A DNA stretch of 17,713 nt, from positions 1 to 17,713 of the forward strand of contig CBDUBU010000052.1 of NCBI GenBank assembly GCA_965365465.1, written 5' to 3'. The notes beneath the pieces are model-generated. The model was not told where the DNA came from and did not search any database. It was given only the letters and a program-made list of their open reading frames with translations. This DNA comes from CBDUBU01 sp965365465 (lineage in GTDB: Bacteria > Bacteroidota > Rhodothermia > Rhodothermales > DASSAV01). Position numbers and translations under genes: made by a program. Shown piece by piece: positions 14,926 through 17,713 of this stretch. Each line of letters begins with the position of its first letter. Positions within the stretch are counted from its first letter, which is position 1.

Positions 14926-16434
14926 TTACAACGTAAGCTTTCTTTTCCAGGTCGTGCCATCGGGCGAATCCATCACTTCGAGTCCCATGTCATCGAGCCG
15001 GGCGCGGATCTCGTCAGCCCGCTTGAAGTCGCGGGCGGCGCGGGCTTCGGCGCGTTCGGCGAGCAAGGCTTCCACCTGCAGGGTCAGGGGGTCCTGCGCA
15101 TCCTGCTCCGGAGCGCCGCTGAACTGCTCGTGCGCGATGAAACCGAGGAGCCGGTTGGTCTTTTCCAGCCATTCCAGGGCGTTGCGGGCCGTGGCGGCGT
15201 TCATGTCTTTCATGCTCTGGATGATCTTTACCCCTTTGAGGGCCGAGGCCAGCGCCACCGGGGTATTCAGGTCGTCCAGCATCGCGTCGAGCGTTTCCTC
15301 ATACACAGTCTCCAGACGACCCTTGATGGGATCACTCCCGTCCGTGTTTGCCTCAATAGCGCCTCTGACCTGTTCTGCGGCAGCCTGATAGCGGGCCACG
15401 ATCTTTGCGCTGTCCCGGAGGTGCTTCAGGGTGAAGTTGAACGGCTCGCGGTACTTCCCGGACATCAGGGCATACCGGAGCGCCAGCGGATCGATGCCGC
15501 GCCCGCCTTCCTGCTCCCCTCCGATCAGGTCGCGCACCGTGTAAAAATTGCCCGTGCGCTTCGCCATCTTCTCCCCTTCCACCTGGAGAAAGCGTGTATG
15601 CACCCACATACGAGCGAACGGCTTCCCGGTCAGGCTCTCGCTCTGGGCGATCTCACACTCGTGATGCGGGAAAATCAGGTCCTCCCCTCCGGCGTGCAGG
15701 TCGATCTGCTCGCCCAGGTAGTTCATCGACATGACCGAGCATTCGAGGTGCCACCCTGGAAAACCACGCCCGAAGGGGCTGTACCATTGCATCAGGTGCT
15801 TTTCGTCCTTTTTCCAGAGCGCAAAATCACGGGGGTCGCGCTTGTCGCTGTCCAGGATCACGTCTCGCGTGCCCTGCTCCAGTTGTTCGGCTGTGTCGTT
15901 GCCAGATAGCTTGCCGTAGGCCGGAAAGTCGGCAACGGAAAAGTAGACGCCCCGCTCGGTCTGGTAAGCGTATCCTTTTTCCAGCAGTCGTTCGACGGCT
16001 TCGATCTGCTGCGTCACGTGTTCGGCGGCACGGGGGCGCACATCCGGTTCGCGCAGGTTCAGAGAATGCCAGTCCTGGATCAGAACCTCCGTGTAGTACC
16101 GCGCCAAATCCCAGATGTTGGCAAAATGCTCGCCCTCCTTCGAGCGCAGCGCCTTCACCATCCGATCCTCGCCGCTCGCGTCGGCATAATCGTCTTCCGT
16201 CAGGTGCCCCACATCCGTGATGTTCGTCACGTAGGTAGTCTGCCAGCCGAGGGCTTGCGCCGTGCGCAGAATGAGGTCGGCGGTCAGAAACGAGCGAAAG
16301 TTGCCGATGTGGGCGTATGAATACACCGTCGGGCCGCACGCATAAAAACGGAGCCGCTCCGGTTCCAGCAGCGCGACGGGTTCGACCTGCCGGGTAAGGG
16401 TGTTGTACAAACGGAACGTCTTTTCAGCGGGCAT
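14926..16434 (-). CDS. cysS: Cysteinyl-tRNA synthetase
   Basis: Class I aminoacyl-tRNA synthetase that charges tRNA-Cys. At 502 residues it is close to or slightly above the usual 460-500. Seen: the YACGPTVYSYAHIGN segment (31-45) carrying the HIGH-type motif as HIGN; zinc ligands C33, C232 (in WHLECS), H257 and E261 (in HHECE); the KMSKS-type loop as KMAKR (289-293) followed by TGNF; and the helical tRNA stem-contact and anticodon region (about 335-500) ending in a C-terminal WKRKL. Everything needed for activity is present; the HIGN and KMAKR variants are departures from consensus. The gene is followed closely by hemB and preceded, 113 bases upstream, by a small membrane-protein gene. Confidence 0.97.
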   Translation of the reverse strand: MPAEKTFRLYNTLTRQVEPVALLEPERLRFYACGPTVYSYAHIGNFRSFLTADLILRTAQALGWQTTYVTNITDVGHLTEDDYADASGEDRMVKALRSKEGEHFANIWDLARYYTEVLIQDWHSLNLREPDVRPRAAEHVTQQIEAVERLLEKGYAYQTERGVYFSVADFPAYGKLSGNDTAEQLEQGTRDVILDSDKRDPRDFALWKKDEKHLMQWYSPFGRGFPGWHLECSVMSMNYLGEQIDLHAGGEDLIFPHHECEIAQSESLTGKPFARMWVHTRFLQVEGEKMAKRTGNFYTVRDLIGGEQEGGRGIDPLALRYALMSGKYREPFNFTLKHLRDSAKIVARYQAAAEQVRGAIEANTDGSDPIKGRLETVYEETLDAMLDDLNTPVALASALKGVKIIQSMKDMNAATARNALEWLEKTNRLLGFIAHEQFSGAPEQDAQDPLTLQVEALLAERAEARAARDFKRADEIRARLDDMGLEVMDSPDGTTWKRKLTL

Positions 16435-16547
16435 ACCGAGCGTTCAGGAAAAATCCAACAATCGAAAGGGATCGGAAAGCTACGAAAAAGCCTTACGTTA
16501 TACCGTTCCCAACCGAAAAAGCCTCGCTGATTCAGACGAATTCCGTA

Positions 16548-16805
16548 TCAAGCGCCCATCCCCATTCCCGCTCCGACGGCAAAGATGAGTCCGTACATGA
16601 TCGCTATGAAGACCAGCACGATCACCGTGAGAAGCAGGTAGGCCTGCGAAAAGTTCTTTCTGGTGATGTGCGCCGAATCGCTGAAGGCCCACACCAGCAG
16701 CATGATGATGTTTACGATCGGGATGCTGATGATAATGAGCGTGATCAGCCATTCGCGGACGGTGAGCACATAGTACTCGTCTGTAGATCCAGCGTTGGAT
16801 TCCAT
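16548..16805 (-). CDS. Small two-helix membrane protein, unknown function
   Basis: An 85-residue hydrophobic protein that I cannot name. Seen: an acidic N-terminus (about 1-12), a first membrane helix (about 18-41) with an I-P-I-V-N-I-I-M pattern, a short polar loop with basic residues (HITRKNFSQAY, 46-56), a second helix (about 55-78), and a GMGMGA tail. Similar small 'WLITLLxxxIPIVNxxxL.WAF' proteins are common in Bacteroidota and Firmicutes as hypothetical proteins (from memory). No Shine-Dalgarno is visible. It starts 35 bases after the DUF4097-type gene, probably in the same transcript, so it may be functionally linked to an envelope protein. No pathway can be assigned. Confidence 0.8.
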   Translation of the reverse strand: MESNAGSTDEYYVLTVREWLITLIIISIPIVNIIMLLVWAFSDSAHITRKNFSQAYLLLTVIVLVFIAIMYGLIFAVGAGMGMGA

Positions 16806-16840
16806 GATGCCTGTGTTTCTGGTGAGTAGAAATCCGTCTT

Positions 16841-17713
16841 TCAGATCGTTTTCGTGCTGTCCGGGGGGAACGGACGGGAGCGCGGAGTGAGCGCGTCGGG
16901 GTCCTGCTCGGGAGGCAGGGTCGGGCGCAGGCTATCCATCGGCGTCAGCGGGCGCGCCGGAGCCAGCCCTTCTTCAATGGCATCGGCGGGGCTGCCGGCC
17001 AGGCTATCCGGCGAAGGGAGGGTGAGCACGCGGCCTTCGCGGAGCAGGACCGATCCGTTCCGGGTGTGCAGTTTGATCTGCGTGTTGCCCTGTCCCAGCC
17101 TTCCATCAAACTCGGCTCCGGCTCCCTGCGGCTCCAGCTTGCGGTTGATGAAGTTAAGTCCCTCGATGGAGATGTCGCCGACGCTGGTGCGGGCCTCTAC
17201 CTGAGCGCTGACTTCACCGGGCATCGTCAGGGTAAGATTGCCGTTTTCGGTAGTGAGTTCGATGGAAGCGTCCGGCGGCGCCTGGTGCATTCCCACTTCG
17301 ATGTTGCCATTCTTTGTCTCTACACGAACGGTTTCGCCTGCTCCGGCGATCTGGACATTTCCGTTCTCCACCTCTACCACAAGGGGGCCGTCGATGCCGG
17401 AGAGATCCACGGCTCCGCTTTCCAGTTCGATGCGCAGTTGCGCGCCGCGCGGAACCGATCCTTCCACGTCCACCGCCGTCATGGACGAAGCGCCGGACTG
17501 CATGGTATAGCGGTACTCTTCGCCGGCGCCGGTTTCCTCAATCTTGATGTCGCCGAGCCGGTCCCGGGCCGAAGCATCGTCCTCCCCACGCGCCCTCTTG
17601 ATGAACTGAAGGTTGGCGGTGTTGGCCGTGGAACCGTTGAGCCGGACGGTCCCGGTAAACCCATCCAGCACCAGCACCCGGTCGCCCGGAGCGACCTCTC
17701 TGAGGATGCGTTC
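16841..17713 (-). CDS. DUF4097-type putative adhesin / beta-repeat protein, 5' end outside window
   Basis: Partial: the frame is open to the window edge, so at least 12 residues precede the internal GTG at 17677 and the true start is not visible. Seen: a ladder of beta-strand repeats with recurring '(E/K)NGN(V/I/L)' turns (VENGNV, TKNGNI, TENGNL, then TSVGDI and TRNGSV), the hallmark of the DUF4097 (putative auto-transporter adhesin-like) fold. An Asp/Pro/Ser-rich C-terminal tail of about 60 residues carries repeats such as P-x-D-S-L. Proteins of this family are usually exported or envelope-associated; their molecular role is unclear. It is followed by the two-helix membrane protein after 35 bases. 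Confidence 0.82.
   Translation of the reverse strand, partial: ERILREVAPGDRVLVLDGFTGTVRLNGSTANTANLQFIKRARGEDDASARDRLGDIKIEETGAGEEYRYTMQSGASSMTAVDVEGSVPRGAQLRIELESGAVDLSGIDGPLVVEVENGNVQIAGAGETVRVETKNGNIEVGMHQAPPDASIELTTENGNLTLTMPGEVSAQVEARTSVGDISIEGLNFINRKLEPQGAGAEFDGRLGQGNTQIKLHTRNGSVLLREGRVLTLPSPDSLAGSPADAIEEGLAPARPLTPMDSLRPTLPPEQDPDALTPRSRPFPPDSTKTI

Noticed and set aside
16483..16524. Direct repeat CGAAAAAGCCT (two copies) and a TATAAC upstream of cysS
   Set aside because: The repeat is short and A-rich, and the TATAAC lacks a well-spaced upstream element, so I do not call a promoter or operator.

Overview
The window looks like chromosomal DNA of a fairly GC-rich, non-model Gram-negative bacterium, most likely of the Bacteroidota/Rhodothermota branch (Rhodothermales-like). 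This placement is inference. It rests on a Hanks-type kinase fused to a long TPR array, a pilus-type gene set with pilin-like proteins resembling ones I recall from Rhodothermales, Ignavibacteria and relatives, an Asp-type HemB, and the sparing use of strong Shine-Dalgarno sequences. No database search was possible.

Region 1 (1-2836, + strand) is one large gene for a membrane-anchored Ser/Thr protein kinase with a C-terminal TPR sensor or scaffold domain. It ends at a strong bidirectional terminator (2925-2965) that it shares with the convergent cluster to its right.

Region 2 (2997-11248, - strand) is the most interesting part: a divergent type IV pilus / type II secretion-like machine. In transcription order it has a small strongly translated pilin-like protein (10838-11248), a GspF/PilC-like platform (9363-10718), a 1044-residue GspE/PilB-like ATPase (5679-8813), and three single-anchor, minor-pilin-like exported proteins (4988-5548, 4317-4955, 2997-4160). 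None of the four pilin-like proteins has the canonical prepilin-peptidase motif. Both the ATPase and the platform have internally duplicated N-terminal modules. Secretin, alignment proteins, prepilin peptidase and retraction ATPase are absent from the window. The gspF-gspE gap (8814-9362) is filled by a BIME-like mosaic of five palindromic repeats in alternating orientation; a further copy lies at 12001-12049. A GC-rich hairpin separates the pilin gene from gspF and could lower downstream expression.

Region 3 (11249-13065) is gene-poor. It holds a ~980-base stretch without a convincing gene upstream of the pilin, a DUF4342 protein (12233-12589) with a strong ribosome binding site and its own terminator, and then a structured inverted-repeat element (12668-12784) that might be a non-coding RNA. 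A small antibiotic-biosynthesis-monooxygenase-type protein (13066-13356, +) follows.

Region 4 (13388-17713, - strand) is a mostly housekeeping run: a DUF4097-type putative adhesin (5' end outside the window), a small two-helix membrane protein, cysteinyl-tRNA synthetase (cysS), porphobilinogen synthase (hemB, metal site of the Asp/Mg type) and an HhH-GPD-fold protein whose start overlaps the hemB stop. cysS, hemB and the HhH-GPD gene are packed closely enough to be one operon.
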